Source of the DNA: Sphingobacterium multivorum
GTDB taxonomy: Bacteria > Bacteroidota > Bacteroidia > Sphingobacteriales > Sphingobacteriaceae
Assembly: GCF_900457465.1 (NCBI RefSeq)
Contig: NZ_UAUU01000009.1
Span: forward strand, 620,001-684,000
Direction: 5' to 3'
Length of the DNA: 64,000 nucleotides
In this document: one piece after another, positions 1 through 9,791 of the stretch
How positions within the stretch are numbered: the first letter of the stretch is position 1
How the letters are laid out: the number at the start of each line of letters is the position of its first letter
Notes under the pieces: generated by a model
The model's input: only the letters and a program-made list of their open reading frames with translations
Told to the model about the DNA's origin: nothing
The model's database searches: none
Translations under genes and position numbers: made by a program

Positions 1-80
1 GGATGAACAAAATAATAAAGCACGCTACTGATGAGCGCAATCAATAGCGTCGCTAATACAATCCATCCAATCGTTTTCAT
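1..80 (-). CDS. N-terminus of a small membrane protein (partial)
   Basis: Only the first 26 codons lie in the window. They begin MKTIGWIVLATLLIALISS and continue into an aromatic stretch, which reads as an uncleaved membrane helix or a signal peptide. The start codon shares one base with the stop codon of dcd (TAATG), so the two genes are probably translated together. The family cannot be identified from this fragment. Confidence 0.55.
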   Translation of the reverse strand, partial: MKTIGWIVLATLLIALISSVLYYFVH

Positions 81-616
81 TAGAAGTTATTCTTCCACAT
101 CATCGACTCCACCGGACGGATGGTCTTGCCATTGTATTTTGCGTTACCTTTGGTGTTATAAAATGTCTCGATATCGCCTTCTACAGCAAAATAGATCAAT
201 TGTCCAATTGGCATTCCCGCGTAAACCCGAACAGGCTGAGCAACCGAAATTTCCAAGGTCCAGGTATTACAGAAACCGACATCGCCCTTTCCTGCAGTTG
301 CATGAATATCTATCCCTAAGCGACCAGTACTCGATTTGCCCTCTAAAAAAGGAACATGTTTATGCGTTTCGGTATACTCTTGCGTAACACCTAAATAAAG
401 GGTGTTGGGTTCCAAGACGAAACCTTCTTCCGGGATTTCAAAATGCTGAATTTCATTGTGCTTCTTGGCATCAAGTACACGGTCTGCATACGTTGCCAAA
501 TATTTCCCCAAATGCACATCGTAGGAATTTGTTCCTAAACATTTACGATCAAATGGTTGAATGACAATGCTGCCATTTTCAATCTCTTCGAGAATTCTTT
601 TATCAGATAAAATCAT
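80..616 (-). CDS. dcd: dCTP deaminase
   Basis: Converts dCTP to dUTP in the cytosol, feeding dTTP synthesis. The 178-residue product starts MILSDKRI, the usual family N-terminus; an upstream in-frame codon would add ten unrelated residues, so the start at 616 is preferred. The conserved KSSTGRLG segment (residues 94-101) and the glutamate in TWTLEIS (about E122) match the trimeric dUTPase-like fold and its catalytic Glu. The next gene overlaps its stop codon by one base. Length and motifs are normal, so a mono-functional deaminase is the best reading; a bifunctional deaminase/dUTPase cannot be excluded by eye. Confidence 0.93.
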   Translation of the reverse strand: MILSDKRILEEIENGSIVIQPFDRKCLGTNSYDVHLGKYLATYADRVLDAKKHNEIQHFEIPEEGFVLEPNTLYLGVTQEYTETHKHVPFLEGKSSTGRLGIDIHATAGKGDVGFCNTWTLEISVAQPVRVYAGMPIGQLIYFAVEGDIETFYNTKGNAKYNGKTIRPVESMMWKNNF

Positions 617-735
617 GTGTATCAAAATAGCAAAAGCATCAGGCAATGCTATACAAATTCAAAAATACAGTTCTCCCACTAATTTTACTTCATTTTTCAA
701 AACAAAAATCTGCGATTTGTTTTTTAAATTTGGGT

Positions 736-1377
736 ATGAGTCTAGTGTATCTACGTGAAATTGATAGCCAAACCAAATTTGCAATTTGGCGAATTGAGGA
801 ATCGGACGACGATTTACTGTCGAAACTTCAATTGGATGAACGTGAAAAAGCGAAATTAGGGTCTTTCAACAAAGGGAAAAGACGGTTACATTGGCTTGCC
901 ACCCGTGTGCTGTTGCGCACCTTATTAAACACATCCCGTTATATAGAATGTCCATCTGATGCAAATGGCAAGCCTTATCTCGCCAATTTCCCCCAAAAAA
1001 TATCACTTTCACACTCATTTGATTATGCCGCAGCTATGATCAGTACAAAAGGAGAGGTGGGTATCGACATGGAAATCATCAAAACAAAAGTAGAGCGTAT
1101 CCAACATAAGTTTCTAAAACCTGCGGAGCTTGCATTCATCGCACAGGATGAGAACCGATATGAGCAGCTTTATGCTTGCTGGTGCGCTAAAGAAGCGATT
1201 TATAAACTTCAGGGAAATGCAGGGGTCTCCTTCTTGAATAACATGACCATACAACCATTCGACTATCAGGTGCAGGGTATATTAAAACTCGAACTCCACA
1301 GCGATCAACATACACATCTATATGACGTACATTACGAGAAGTTCAATGAATATATGCTCGCCTACGCTGTAGAATAG
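736..1377 (+). CDS. 4'-phosphopantetheinyl transferase superfamily protein
   Basis: Transfers the phosphopantetheine arm of CoA to a serine of carrier proteins. The 213-residue product has the two family signatures, GID at residues 109-111 (magnesium ligand) and WCAKEAIYK at 149-157. Its length fits the Sfp/AcpT-like two-half group rather than the short AcpS type. The start at 736 (MSLVYLRE) is chosen because 30 upstream in-frame residues are unlike the family. It diverges from dcd and precedes tRNA-Glu. Whether it serves fatty-acid ACP or a secondary-metabolite carrier is not shown; no such cluster is nearby. Confidence 0.85.
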   Translation: MSLVYLREIDSQTKFAIWRIEESDDDLLSKLQLDEREKAKLGSFNKGKRRLHWLATRVLLRTLLNTSRYIECPSDANGKPYLANFPQKISLSHSFDYAAAMISTKGEVGIDMEIIKTKVERIQHKFLKPAELAFIAQDENRYEQLYACWCAKEAIYKLQGNAGVSFLNNMTIQPFDYQVQGILKLELHSDQHTHLYDVHYEKFNEYMLAYAVE

Positions 1378-1438
1378 GTCCTTTAAAAAAATAATTTTTC
1401 TCAATTTCAATGAATTAGCACACAGACAGCACTTTTTT

Positions 1439-1469
1439 TTTGTGCTTTTTGAAAAAGCTTCTATATTTG
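1439..1469 (+). promoter_or_regulatory. Promoter of tRNA-Glu
   Basis: TTTG at 1439-1442 and TATATTTG at 1462-1469 are separated by 19 bases, matching the Bacteroidota housekeeping promoter (-33 TTTG, -7 TAnnTTTG). Transcription would start around 1476, about 12 bases before the tRNA. Confidence 0.75.
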
Positions 1470-1487
1470 CATCATCGAAAACGATAT

Positions 1488-1558
1488 GGCCCGTTCGTCT
1501 AGGGTTAGGACGCAAGATTTTCATTCTTGAAACAGGGGTTCGATTCCCCTACGGGCTA
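1488..1558 (+). tRNA. tRNA-Glu (anticodon UUC)
   Basis: A full cloverleaf can be drawn. The acceptor stem pairs 1488-1494 with 1551-1557 (first pair G-U). The anticodon stem CAAGA/TCTTG encloses the loop TTTTCAT with anticodon TTC, and the T arm carries GGTTCGATT. The opening resembles bacterial tRNA-Glu. The discriminator is A1558 and CCA is not encoded. It has its own promoter and terminator. Confidence 0.95.
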
Positions 1559-1560
1559 CA

Positions 1561-1590
1561 AAAAGCGACTTCAAAAGAGTCGCTTTTTTT
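1561..1590 (+). terminator. Rho-independent terminator after tRNA-Glu
   Basis: AAAAGCGACT at 1561-1570 pairs perfectly with AGTCGCTTTT at 1578-1587 around a 7-base loop, and the T-run continues. It begins three bases after the tRNA. Confidence 0.9.
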
Positions 1591-1671
1591 ATTTTAGGAA
1601 CAAATATTAAAAAAGCAAAAAAGGTACTGTTATAAATTCCAAATATTTAGACAAAAAAGTATTTTTGTATT

Positions 1672-2739
1672 CTAAAGAAGTTCAGCTACTGAACTATCTT
1701 GCGTAGTCTCGGTTTTCGGATCGAGACTACCTCTTTGGTAGTTTTCAATAAATTCAGTATCGTTTTTCCAAAGCGTATAAATCAACACTAAGAGTTTCCG
1801 CTGTATTGCCACCTGTCCAATCATTTTCGATGCCTTATTGTTTTTATTGATTCTGATATAAGTTTCTTTTAATGCTTCATTGTACCTACAGGCCACCATC
1901 GCTGGGAAATAAAGTGCATTTCTGATATATCTGTTTCCTTTCTTGGAGATCCTAGTCTTGCCTTTAATCGAGGTGCCAGATTCTCTTTGCACTACATCAT
2001 AGCCTGAATAGCTAACCAATTGTTTTGAACTATGAAACTGCTCAAAACCCATTGTTTCAGCTAATATCGTTGCTACCGTAATCAATCCTACACCTTTTAT
2101 CGTCAAAACCTTTCTGACATGCTCCTTCAGTACATCTTCCTTTTCGATAGCTTTCTTAATTTCTTTCAGGCATCTTTCGATTTCCTTATCTATCTCAGTA
2201 ATGAGTTTTTTGTTGCTCTTGGTAATAAATACTTGGATATCATGTGCGCAGTCCTTGCTGTGACTAATATTGCCAAGTGTTGTCTTTTGTTCCTGAAGCT
2301 GAACATAGTAACGAGTTAGATTCCTGAGCTGCAAGAGTGTGCTTGGTGGTGGGGACCACAACTTATGAACTCTCTCAATACCAAACTGACTTAGAATTCG
2401 CGCATCAACTGCATCTGTTTTTGTTTTCACATTAAGACTAGAGAAATAGTGTTTTGAGGTGTTGGGAAGCACAACATGAACCCTTTTTTTGATTTTGTAT
2501 AGATGGTGGGCCAGGTTCTCATAATAAACGCCTGTGGCTTCCATGAGAAATACTAGCTCCGAATCTGATACAATCAGACCTTTCACCCAACGTAATAATT
2601 GATTGAAGCCTTTACTATCATTACCAAAGTCCAGGACCTTTGAGAACGTTAATTTGCCATCTTCCGCCTGTTGACATAAACAAGCTGTAAAGGTTGATTT
2701 TGAGATATCTATCCCAATGCATTGCTTTCTAATAGCCAT
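1672..2739 (-). CDS. IS110-family transposase (bridge-RNA-guided recombinase)
   Basis: The 355-residue protein has the IS110 layout: an N-terminal RuvC-like DEDD domain with D11 (GIDISKSTF), E67 (MEATGVYYE), D109 and D112 (TDAVDARIL), a middle coiled-coil-like region (about 145-210), and a C-terminal Transposase_20 domain (about 212-300). The C-terminal domain has the family QRESGTS motif, making S254 the likely catalytic serine, followed by SKKGNRYIRNALY. All key residues are present and the frame is unbroken, so the enzyme could be active. Family members cut and join DNA guided by an RNA from the element's own end. A small A/T-rich hairpin at about 1649-1668 follows the stop. Confidence 0.93.
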   Translation of the reverse strand: MAIRKQCIGIDISKSTFTACLCQQAEDGKLTFSKVLDFGNDSKGFNQLLRWVKGLIVSDSELVFLMEATGVYYENLAHHLYKIKKRVHVVLPNTSKHYFSSLNVKTKTDAVDARILSQFGIERVHKLWSPPPSTLLQLRNLTRYYVQLQEQKTTLGNISHSKDCAHDIQVFITKSNKKLITEIDKEIERCLKEIKKAIEKEDVLKEHVRKVLTIKGVGLITVATILAETMGFEQFHSSKQLVSYSGYDVVQRESGTSIKGKTRISKKGNRYIRNALYFPAMVACRYNEALKETYIRINKNNKASKMIGQVAIQRKLLVLIYTLWKNDTEFIENYQRGSLDPKTETTQDSSVAELL

Positions 2740-2744
2740 AATTA

Positions 2745-2935
2745 AGAATTTAAATCATATTGACTCAATTCTCCTTCGTCTATCCTTTTGTTTTATTCAA
2801 GCTCGCTTCGCGGCCTTAAGTACTGTTCAGACTCCTGAGAATAAAATCGTGTGGGCGAAACCTTTTTTACGGTATAACTCAAAGTTTACCTAGCCACTTC
2901 TGGCCTCACACGAACAGCCAATATATTTTGCATAA
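2745..2935 (-). ncRNA. Candidate bridge RNA region of the IS110 element
   Basis: This is the non-coding stretch just before the transposase start, where IS110-subgroup elements encode their bridge RNA. On the minus strand CGTGTG (about 2907-2912) can pair with CACACG (about 2848-2853). This encloses smaller hairpins: GGCCA-GAAG-TGGCT (2891-2904) and AACT-TTG-AGTT (about 2877-2887). A further stem, TTAAG/CTTGA with CGC-GAA-GCG inside a 2x2 internal loop, lies at about 2798-2819. The fold was drawn by eye, and neither RNA ends nor guide loops are established. Confidence 0.4.
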
Positions 2936-2964
2936 CAACAATATAATGACCTTTTTAAAATTCT

Positions 2965-2999
2965 CAGTAAAAATAAAAGGCACTCCGGAAAATGGAGTG
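2965..2999 (-). terminator. Terminator of the SusCD-lipoprotein operon
   Basis: On the minus strand CACTCC (2999-2994) pairs with GGAGTG (2986-2981) around a 7-base loop, followed by CCTTTTATTTTT. It lies about 70 bases after the stop of the lipoprotein gene at 3070, and the IS lies beyond it. Confidence 0.75.
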
Positions 3000-3069
3000 A
3001 CTTTCAGCTCTACCAGATTGCAAGCTAGACTATACTTGAAGTTGTATTACGTCTAATCTCGGATGCATT

Positions 3070-4413
3070 TTATAATCCTTTGACATATACTTCTGCTATA
3101 GCGGATGAAGGCGGACGATTACTTGCTGTTACCGTACATTTTAAATAACGGGCTTTTGTCGTCGGAACATTCACGGCCAAAGTCGATTTGGGACTGTTTG
3201 TTCCGAAATCAATCTTCCCTATTGGATTATATGTTTTATTGTCATTACTAGTCGAAAACTCAACGACTTTTAGGTCATTATTCCATAACCTTCTTGTTAA
3301 TTCAATCATCATCACATTATATTCCTTTCCAAAATCTATTATGACATAATGCGGTAATGGGGGTTCTCCTCCCATCCAGACATTATGCCAGTAGGTATCG
3401 GGATTCCCGTCCAATATATTTTCCTTTTCACCACCGCCAATCCATTCGGAAGAAGCCGCAATTACTTTCCAGCCACTACGGGGGATATCTGGCGGTTGAA
3501 AGGACACTGGAACCAATATTGTCGAAGCATCGGGGTTAATACCATTTTTTGAAACAGACTTAATCCGTAAAGGCAACGCATACTCCCCAAATAAATTGGT
3601 TGTTCCATCAATAAGTCCTTTTTTCAGAATAGTGTATGAAAAACTCGTTTTATTCTCCTTCGCAGCAATTTTATACGGTGCAGGCAGAAGCTGATAGGCC
3701 GCTTTTGGTAGTAATTTCAACTTCTTATCGTCTGATACCGTTCCGTTGTAATTATCCAAAATCACGGGATCCACTTCAATTTCATAGTCAAGATTCCATT
3801 GATTGGGATAATTGGTGACCAATGTCGCTTTTCCTACGACCTGTTCAGCTCCTGTGGGGCTCAGTTTGATCTGATCAAGCTGCAGACCCGGTGAAGTGAA
3901 TTCCAAAAATGGGTCTTTAACGTTAGGAATCAACAATGTCGTTGCCATTTCAGGTTTCAGCGCATGTAACACCCCTCCCTCTGCTTCAATGCGGCACGGA
4001 AGCACATATAATTCCTTATATTTTCCTTGCAGCACTTTTATGCGCTCAGTATCAAAAGCAACTGCAATATCCTGCAGATAATCCTTTTTTTCAAAGGCTA
4101 GTGTTGTATTTACAATTTTATAGCAGTCAGCAGGAAGCAGCTTATAATTTGTCCCTTGCTGCGCGTTATAGGCTGCTAGGTACGCTTCGTCAATCTTGAA
4201 GTTTATCTTTGCTCCCTGTTGTCCAATTCCAGCCTTAACAACAGTTACATTATAATCAAATTTTCCCCAGTCAAATACCGTTATTTTATTCTCTTTGAAA
4301 TCTCTGAAATAAATGGTGTCGTCGACCATGTTGTTCATTCGATCCTCCTTTTGACATCCATTCATCAGGAAAAGTGTCAACAGGAGAACACAATAGGATA
4401 TATAATTTCTCAT
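3070..4413 (-). CDS. Surface lipoprotein with DUF1735 and F5/8 type C (discoidin) domains
   Basis: Probably a glycan-binding lipoprotein displayed on the cell surface. The 447-residue product has a lipoprotein signal (LFLMNGC, lipidated Cys near residue 20). A DUF1735 region covers about 30-170 with the typical AYNAQQGTNYKLLP stretch. A middle sandwich-like region (about 170-300) is followed by a C-terminal discoidin domain (about 312-447; SSEWIGGGEKENILDGNPDTYW to the terminal strand AIAEVYVKGL). It follows susD closely and ends in its own terminator, the usual place for an accessory binding protein of a SusCD locus. The ligand is not predictable. Confidence 0.85.
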   Translation of the reverse strand: MRNYISYCVLLLTLFLMNGCQKEDRMNNMVDDTIYFRDFKENKITVFDWGKFDYNVTVVKAGIGQQGAKINFKIDEAYLAAYNAQQGTNYKLLPADCYKIVNTTLAFEKKDYLQDIAVAFDTERIKVLQGKYKELYVLPCRIEAEGGVLHALKPEMATTLLIPNVKDPFLEFTSPGLQLDQIKLSPTGAEQVVGKATLVTNYPNQWNLDYEIEVDPVILDNYNGTVSDDKKLKLLPKAAYQLLPAPYKIAAKENKTSFSYTILKKGLIDGTTNLFGEYALPLRIKSVSKNGINPDASTILVPVSFQPPDIPRSGWKVIAASSEWIGGGEKENILDGNPDTYWHNVWMGGEPPLPHYVIIDFGKEYNVMMIELTRRLWNNDLKVVEFSTSNDNKTYNPIGKIDFGTNSPKSTLAVNVPTTKARYLKCTVTASNRPPSSAIAEVYVKGL

Positions 4414-4438
4414 CGTTTTCAGTATTATTTAATAAGTA

Positions 4439-6278
4439 CTACCATCCATAGTTCTGTGTAATGTTGATCATCTCGCTCAGTTGCTTTTGCTGTATCGGGA
4501 AGAAATAATGTTTGGCCTGAAAACTTCGCTTTCCAGGAAAAACATCTTTGCTCCGTTCCCAAGAGGATTCATAATAAGTTGCGGCAACATTACGGGTATA
4601 AATAGGGCTCATTCATTTCTTCCTCTGCAATCATCCAGGTTCTCAGATCGGGGTAACGATGGCCTTCAAATGCCAATTCGACCATTCTTTCTTTTCGCAG
4701 CAATACCCGCAGGAGTTCTTTATTTCCCCGAACCTCTGGATAAGCAACTTCCAAGTCGTTCAAGCCGCTCCGTTTACGTACCAGGTTGATATATTTTAAC
4801 GCCTCCACTTCATCACGAGCAGGTTTTTCATTGCAAGCCTCCGCGTAGTTTAGATAGATCTCAGCCAAACGATAATATGGCCATGCAAACTGCCCCCAGT
4901 TACCTGCTTCGATATCATTTGTTGGATCACTCATTCTCCGCCACAAGTAACCTGACTTTACGCAGTCCCCTGTTTTCGTATACGAAGATGTTCCGCCGTC
5001 AAAGAATGTCACCTGTCTGGGTTGAGGTTTTGGATTGGTCCAATACATTCCATTTGCCAAAATGGATGCGTAGAAACGTGCATCCCTTCCGACACAACTG
5101 TTGTGCGCCTTAAAGGCGGCAAAATTGTCTAACGGATGTACATAGTTATCTGTAAATCCCGTTTCTTGGTATCCTGATTTTTCATCAATTATAGGCTGTC
5201 CATTGCTACTGTAACCTGTAATCGGGTAGCGTCCTGAACTTGCCATCGGATAGCTGTCGACCAGTTTTAGCGAAGGTGCATAACCGCCCCAGCCCATCGT
5301 CACAACTCGCGGTGGAGCCGTACGGACGTTATAATTGAAGCCGTCATCAGACCATCTTCCCCAAATAATTTCCGAATTCCACTTATCAAAATAAATACCC
5401 ATGTAGGATTTAATTGCACGTCGAAAAGAGTTCGTCTCTTTGTTATCTTGGTAAAGTGCATACACATTCAGGTCAATCAACGCTTTGGCAGATTTGGCCG
5501 CAAGCTCCCATTTATTGGGATCTGCGGTTTGTGGAAATAAGAATTCACCGCTTTTATTCCTTATTCCTATATAAAGTTTCGCTCCGTTAAATAGCGGCCT
5601 AGCCATATACAGCAGTAATTCAGATTTTGCGGCCATCACAGCCCCTTTTGTCAATCGACCATACCAGGCTTGATCAGTTATTTCCTGTGGCAATACGGCA
5701 CTTGCTTTATCAAATTCAGAAACTATGAAATCCACATTTGTCTGCAAAGACATACGATCTACTGTTGTTGGATCAATTTTACTATCGGGAGCACGATCGC
5801 CCCATACAAATACAGGTCCATATCTTTTTAAAAGCAGATAATAAAAATAGGCTCTTAAAAAACGGGCTTCGGCTTTCATAATATCTTTAGTAGCAGCACT
5901 CAATTCCACATTTCTATCAATATTTTCAATGAAAATGGTTGCCTGATTAATCCCTTTATAATTCTGTTCCCAAGTTGTATAATCCTGGGTTGTCACGCCC
6001 CATGCCCCATTCGCAAAGTTAAGCCATGGAACCCAGGCTACCCATGAAAATAAGGCTTCATCACTCAGCGGAACATTTCCGCCTTCACCATTGAACATAT
6101 CATGTTCTATAGGCAAATAGCCATACACCTGAGCCAGATACTGTTCCGTGGTTTTCCGTTTATTAAAAACCTCTTCTAAAGTCATTTGATTTTCTAGATC
6201 CACGTCGAGATATTTGCTACATGCCCCGAGGGAAAATACCAGTAATAGGCAGGAAATCGAGTATATATACTTTTTCAT
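4439..6278 (-). pseudogene. SusD/RagB-family lipoprotein, frameshifted near the 3' end
   Basis: SusD proteins cap the SusC barrel and help capture glycans. The signal ends in LGAC with the lipid Cys near residue 20, followed by SKYLDVDLENQMTLEEVF, a standard SusD start. As written, translation stops at 4590 after NEPYLYP (562 residues). If the T at about 4604 (minus strand) is ignored, the frame continues NEPIYTRNVAATYYESSWE and ends HYFFPIQQKQLSEMINITQ plus NYGW at 4439. That is the normal SusD C-terminus and gives 612 residues. The loss removes about 50 residues including the conserved tail. It may be a real mutation or a sequencing error; see findings. Confidence 0.85.
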
Positions 6279-6292
6279 TATTATCTTTCAGA

Positions 6293-9200
6293 TTAAAGTG
6301 TTACACTTAAACCAACATTAAATACACGCATTTGGGGATAGCTGCTTCCTGAAACTGTTTCCAGTTCAGGATCCCACAACTTGAACTTACTGAATGTGAA
6401 CACATTTACGCCTTGTGCATAAATACGCACGATTGACATTTTCCATTTTTCCGTGAGCTGCTTTGGCAACGTATAGCCCAATTCTAGATTCTTCAAACGG
6501 ATAAAGCTCATATCGCGTTGCCATAAAGTGGAAGCCTGAGAGTTATTGGCAATATTAAATGAGAGCCGTGGATAAGTTGCATTTGGGTTAGGGTTGTCTG
6601 CACTCCAGCGGTGATCAGCGACATCCGAATAGATCTGTCCATAGCCCCAGATGTTGCCAGTTTGACCATATAGAGGTCCTCCCGCTATAATCCGGGATAT
6701 TTGTCCAACGCCATGGAAAAAAGCCGATAGATCAAATCCTTTCCAAGATACACTGGCGCCAAATCCATAATTCCATTGCGGCATATCTGTATCACCTATC
6801 GCTACTTTATCTTCTTCTGTAATTTCGCCGTCTCCATTGATGTCCCGATATTTTACATCACCGGGACGTATCACATCGCCATAGCGTTGAATCGGGCTAT
6901 GCGCGATTTCCTCTTCTGACTCAAACAGCCCCAAAGCAATTAATCCGCGCTGTTGTCCCCAGCGTTGTCCTATTTCAGACTGATATGCCCATCTTGGAAT
7001 CGGCTTGTCATCAAATAATTTTTTATTTCGATTGTAAGTTAGATTACCCCGGACCTGTATGCCAACTTCTCCCTGGCGATGATTAAACTCCAAGGATCCT
7101 TCGGCCCCTTTATTTTGCATCTGTCCAATATTAACATAGGGTTTTACATTAATTCCCACGATGGAAGGCACACTTTCCTGAAGAATGTAAATTCCATCAC
7201 GTTTCTCCGCAAAATAATCGGCCTGTATGGTCAATTTGTTGAAAAGGCTTAACTCAAGCCCGATATTACGCTTTAATGCACTTTCCCAGGCAACCAGTGG
7301 ATTCCCCGGATAACCGGTTGCTATACCCTGAAGATAATTTTTGCCACCAATGCCGAAAGAATAGCCACCATCGAGCTTCATTTCTGAATTGTAAGCAAAT
7401 CGACGTGAACCACCGATTTTATCGCTACCAATCCGACCAATTGATCCCCGAATTTTCAGAAAGTTAACGACAGGCAATAGCGACTTAAAGAACGCTTCAT
7501 TACTAATAACATAGCCCATAGCCAGGGAAGGAAAGAAACCAAAACGTTTCTTTGGCGCAAAGTTCTCAGATCCATTGTAGCCAAAGTTACCTTCGATAAA
7601 ATAGCGGTCCTGGTAGGAATAGGTCAAACGTGAAGCAATCCCCGTATTACGATAGGGGAATGCTGCGATATAATCCCGTTCTGGAAAGTTATTTGTCCGC
7701 TCGCGCATGGAGAATAAAAATAGTCCTCCGACGCGATGCTTGTTTCCAAACAACTGGTCATACATCAGGGAACTTTCAAAATTAGTCGCACGCTCTCCCG
7801 AATGATAGTCGGCTAAAGCAAGATAATCGCTGCCATTACCGTTATCTTTTAAAATAAGATTCCCTTCGCTGTCCCGCGGTTTTGTTTTGTCAACATAATA
7901 GGTGGTTGGTGCCTTTCTTTTGTCTAATGTCGAAGAGTTCTTTGCATCCCAGGAAAATTTAACATTCGCTTTTAAACCGGGAGTTATCAACTCCGAAAAA
8001 TCTTGAGTGATACCAATCAACGACTGCGCATTATTCCAGAAATCCTTCGAGAATCCAGTAGTATTGAGCGAATAATAGGGATTTTGTCCTCCTTGTGGCT
8101 GCGCATAGGCGCCATTTGAAAACTGGGTAGGTGTTGCCACTGGTGTGGTGTGGAGCACAATATCATACATATCACCCAAATTTACACCTAATCGGTTTTT
8201 TGTTTCGTATTGATTGGAGAGGTTTAGGTTTACTTCAGTCGATCGAGACAGTCTAATATCAACATTCGATCTAAAATTAATCCGGTCGAAATTCACAGAT
8301 GGATCATAATTCGATGTTTTTCGAGGCTGAAAGATCCCATTCTCTTTCATATAAGAACCCGAAACGTAATATTTAATAAAATCTCCTCCTCCAGTCACAT
8401 TTACATTCAAACGTTCATTTGATGTTCTCTTTTTAAAGATCTCTTGCATCCAATCCACATTTGGATAAACATCTGGATCTACTTTATTCACATATTTATT
8501 TATCTCTTCTTGTGTCAATGGGGGCTTTTCCAGAAGCTTCAAAATTGATATCGTTATAATAATCTAACCATTGAGCAGCATTTGCCAATTTCGGTAGGAC
8601 AACAGGTTCCAACATACCGCGCTCAACACGTGCATTGATACTCGGTTTAACACTTTTCTTTCCCCTTTTTGTTGTAATGATCACAATACCATTTGCTCCC
8701 CTTACGCCATACACGGCTGTGGCAGTTGCATCTTTCAAGACAGAGAATGACTCGACATCCTCGGGGTCTACGAGGTCCATGGGACGTTCGATCCCGTCCA
8801 CCAATACCAGTGGACCGGTCCCCCCCGCAAAACTGCTCACCCCACGTATCCAAAATGACGTTGCAGAGCCGGGCTCTCCCGAACCTTGAACCGTAACAAC
8901 GCCCGCCATCTGTCCCGCCAATGCGCTGCTGATCTTAGCAACGGGAGTTTTTAATTGTTGCGGGGAAACGCTACTAATTGCACCCACTACGCTAATTTTA
9001 CGTTGCTTTCCATAAGCAACAACTACAGCTTCCTCCAGATCGCTTACCGCAGGCTCCAAAGTGATCTTCAGCTGATTTGACGCACTAATATTCCGCTCAA
9101 ACGACTGAAATCCTACGAGCGAAAACTGCAGCACCTTATGCTGATCTTCAATTTCCAAGGCAAATTGCCCCTGCGCATCGGTCTTCGTTCCAATAGTTGT

Positions 9201-9677
9201 CCCCTTAACCGAAACCGTGACACTTTCCAATGGCGCTCCCTTCGTATCAGACACAACTCCTGTTATTCTACGCCGCTGCAAGAACACCGCGGTGCTGGAA
9301 GCAACTTGCGGAGAACCCACTTTGGCCATAATCAATACCGTGTTCAGATTCAATTCGTAAGTCAGGTTTCTTTCCGACAGAAACTCTTGTAGGACCTCTT
9401 TAAAGTTTTTGTGATTTGCTTTAATGGTCACTCTTTTCTGTTTATTAATCAAACTGTTATTGTACAAAAACTCGTACCCCGTTTGTTTTTGAATCTCATC
9501 CAGGACGTCCACCAAACGTCCATTTTTTATATCCAATGTCACTTGTTGACCAAAGCTAGATGCATGAACATGCACCATGGAGATGATGAGGATTAGTATG
9601 CATACTTTCATCCTGATAAATGCTTTTACAAAGAATTTTTGTGTAAAAAAGCAACTTTTGCTATTCCTTTTATACAT
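6293..9677 (-). pseudogene. SusC/RagA TonB-dependent outer-membrane transporter with STN domain, frameshifted
   Basis: SusC imports oligosaccharides through the outer membrane using TonB energy. The ATG at 9677 (MYKRNSKS) is preferred over an upstream TTG. Order of parts: signal peptide, STN domain (VTLDIKNGRLVDVLDEIQKQ), carboxypeptidase-like repeat (ITGVVSDTKGAPLESVTVSV), plug (VVVAYGKQRK to GANGIVIITTKRG), then the 22-strand barrel ending VFNVGLSVTL. The frame breaks at 8519-8524, where the minus strand reads GCCCCCATTG. One C fewer restores GKAPLTQEEINKY and a protein of about 1127 residues. The STN domain implies signalling to the FecR/sigma pair upstream. Both halves are otherwise intact. 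Confidence 0.88.
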
Positions 9678-9740
9678 TTGTATAGGTTTGGTGTTAAATG
9701 GTTTATAACTCAATTAGGTTTATTTAATTGCTAAACTACG

Positions 9741-9767
9741 ATCGGGAGTGTTGCGAGCACTTCCGAT
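9741..9767 (-). promoter_or_regulatory. Hairpin between fecR and susC
   Basis: ATCGG-G-AGTG (9741-9750) pairs with CACT-T-CCGAT (9759-9767), about nine pairs plus one G-T, around a short loop. There is no T-run after it on the minus strand, so it may be an mRNA-processing or partial attenuation element separating low-level regulators from high-level susCD. That role is inferred. Confidence 0.4.
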
Positions 9768-9791
9768 TACTTTTAGCTCAAAGTCTCATTG

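Larger units (their letters stand above)
1600..2960 (-). mobile_element. IS110-family insertion sequence (limits approximate)
   Basis: The element holds one intact transposase (1672-2739) with a short non-coding flank after its stop and a longer one, about 200 bases, before its start. That asymmetry is typical of the IS110 subgroup, where the long end encodes the bridge RNA. The element must lie between the tRNA-Glu terminator (ending 1590) and the terminator of the lipoprotein gene (starting about 2965). IS110 elements lack clear terminal inverted repeats and usually make no target duplication, so exact ends cannot be set from one copy. Confidence 0.75.

Noticed and set aside
1488..3000. Genomic island integrated at tRNA-Glu
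   Set aside because: There is no tyrosine integrase or repeated tRNA 3' end; only a single IS110 element lies next to the tRNA.
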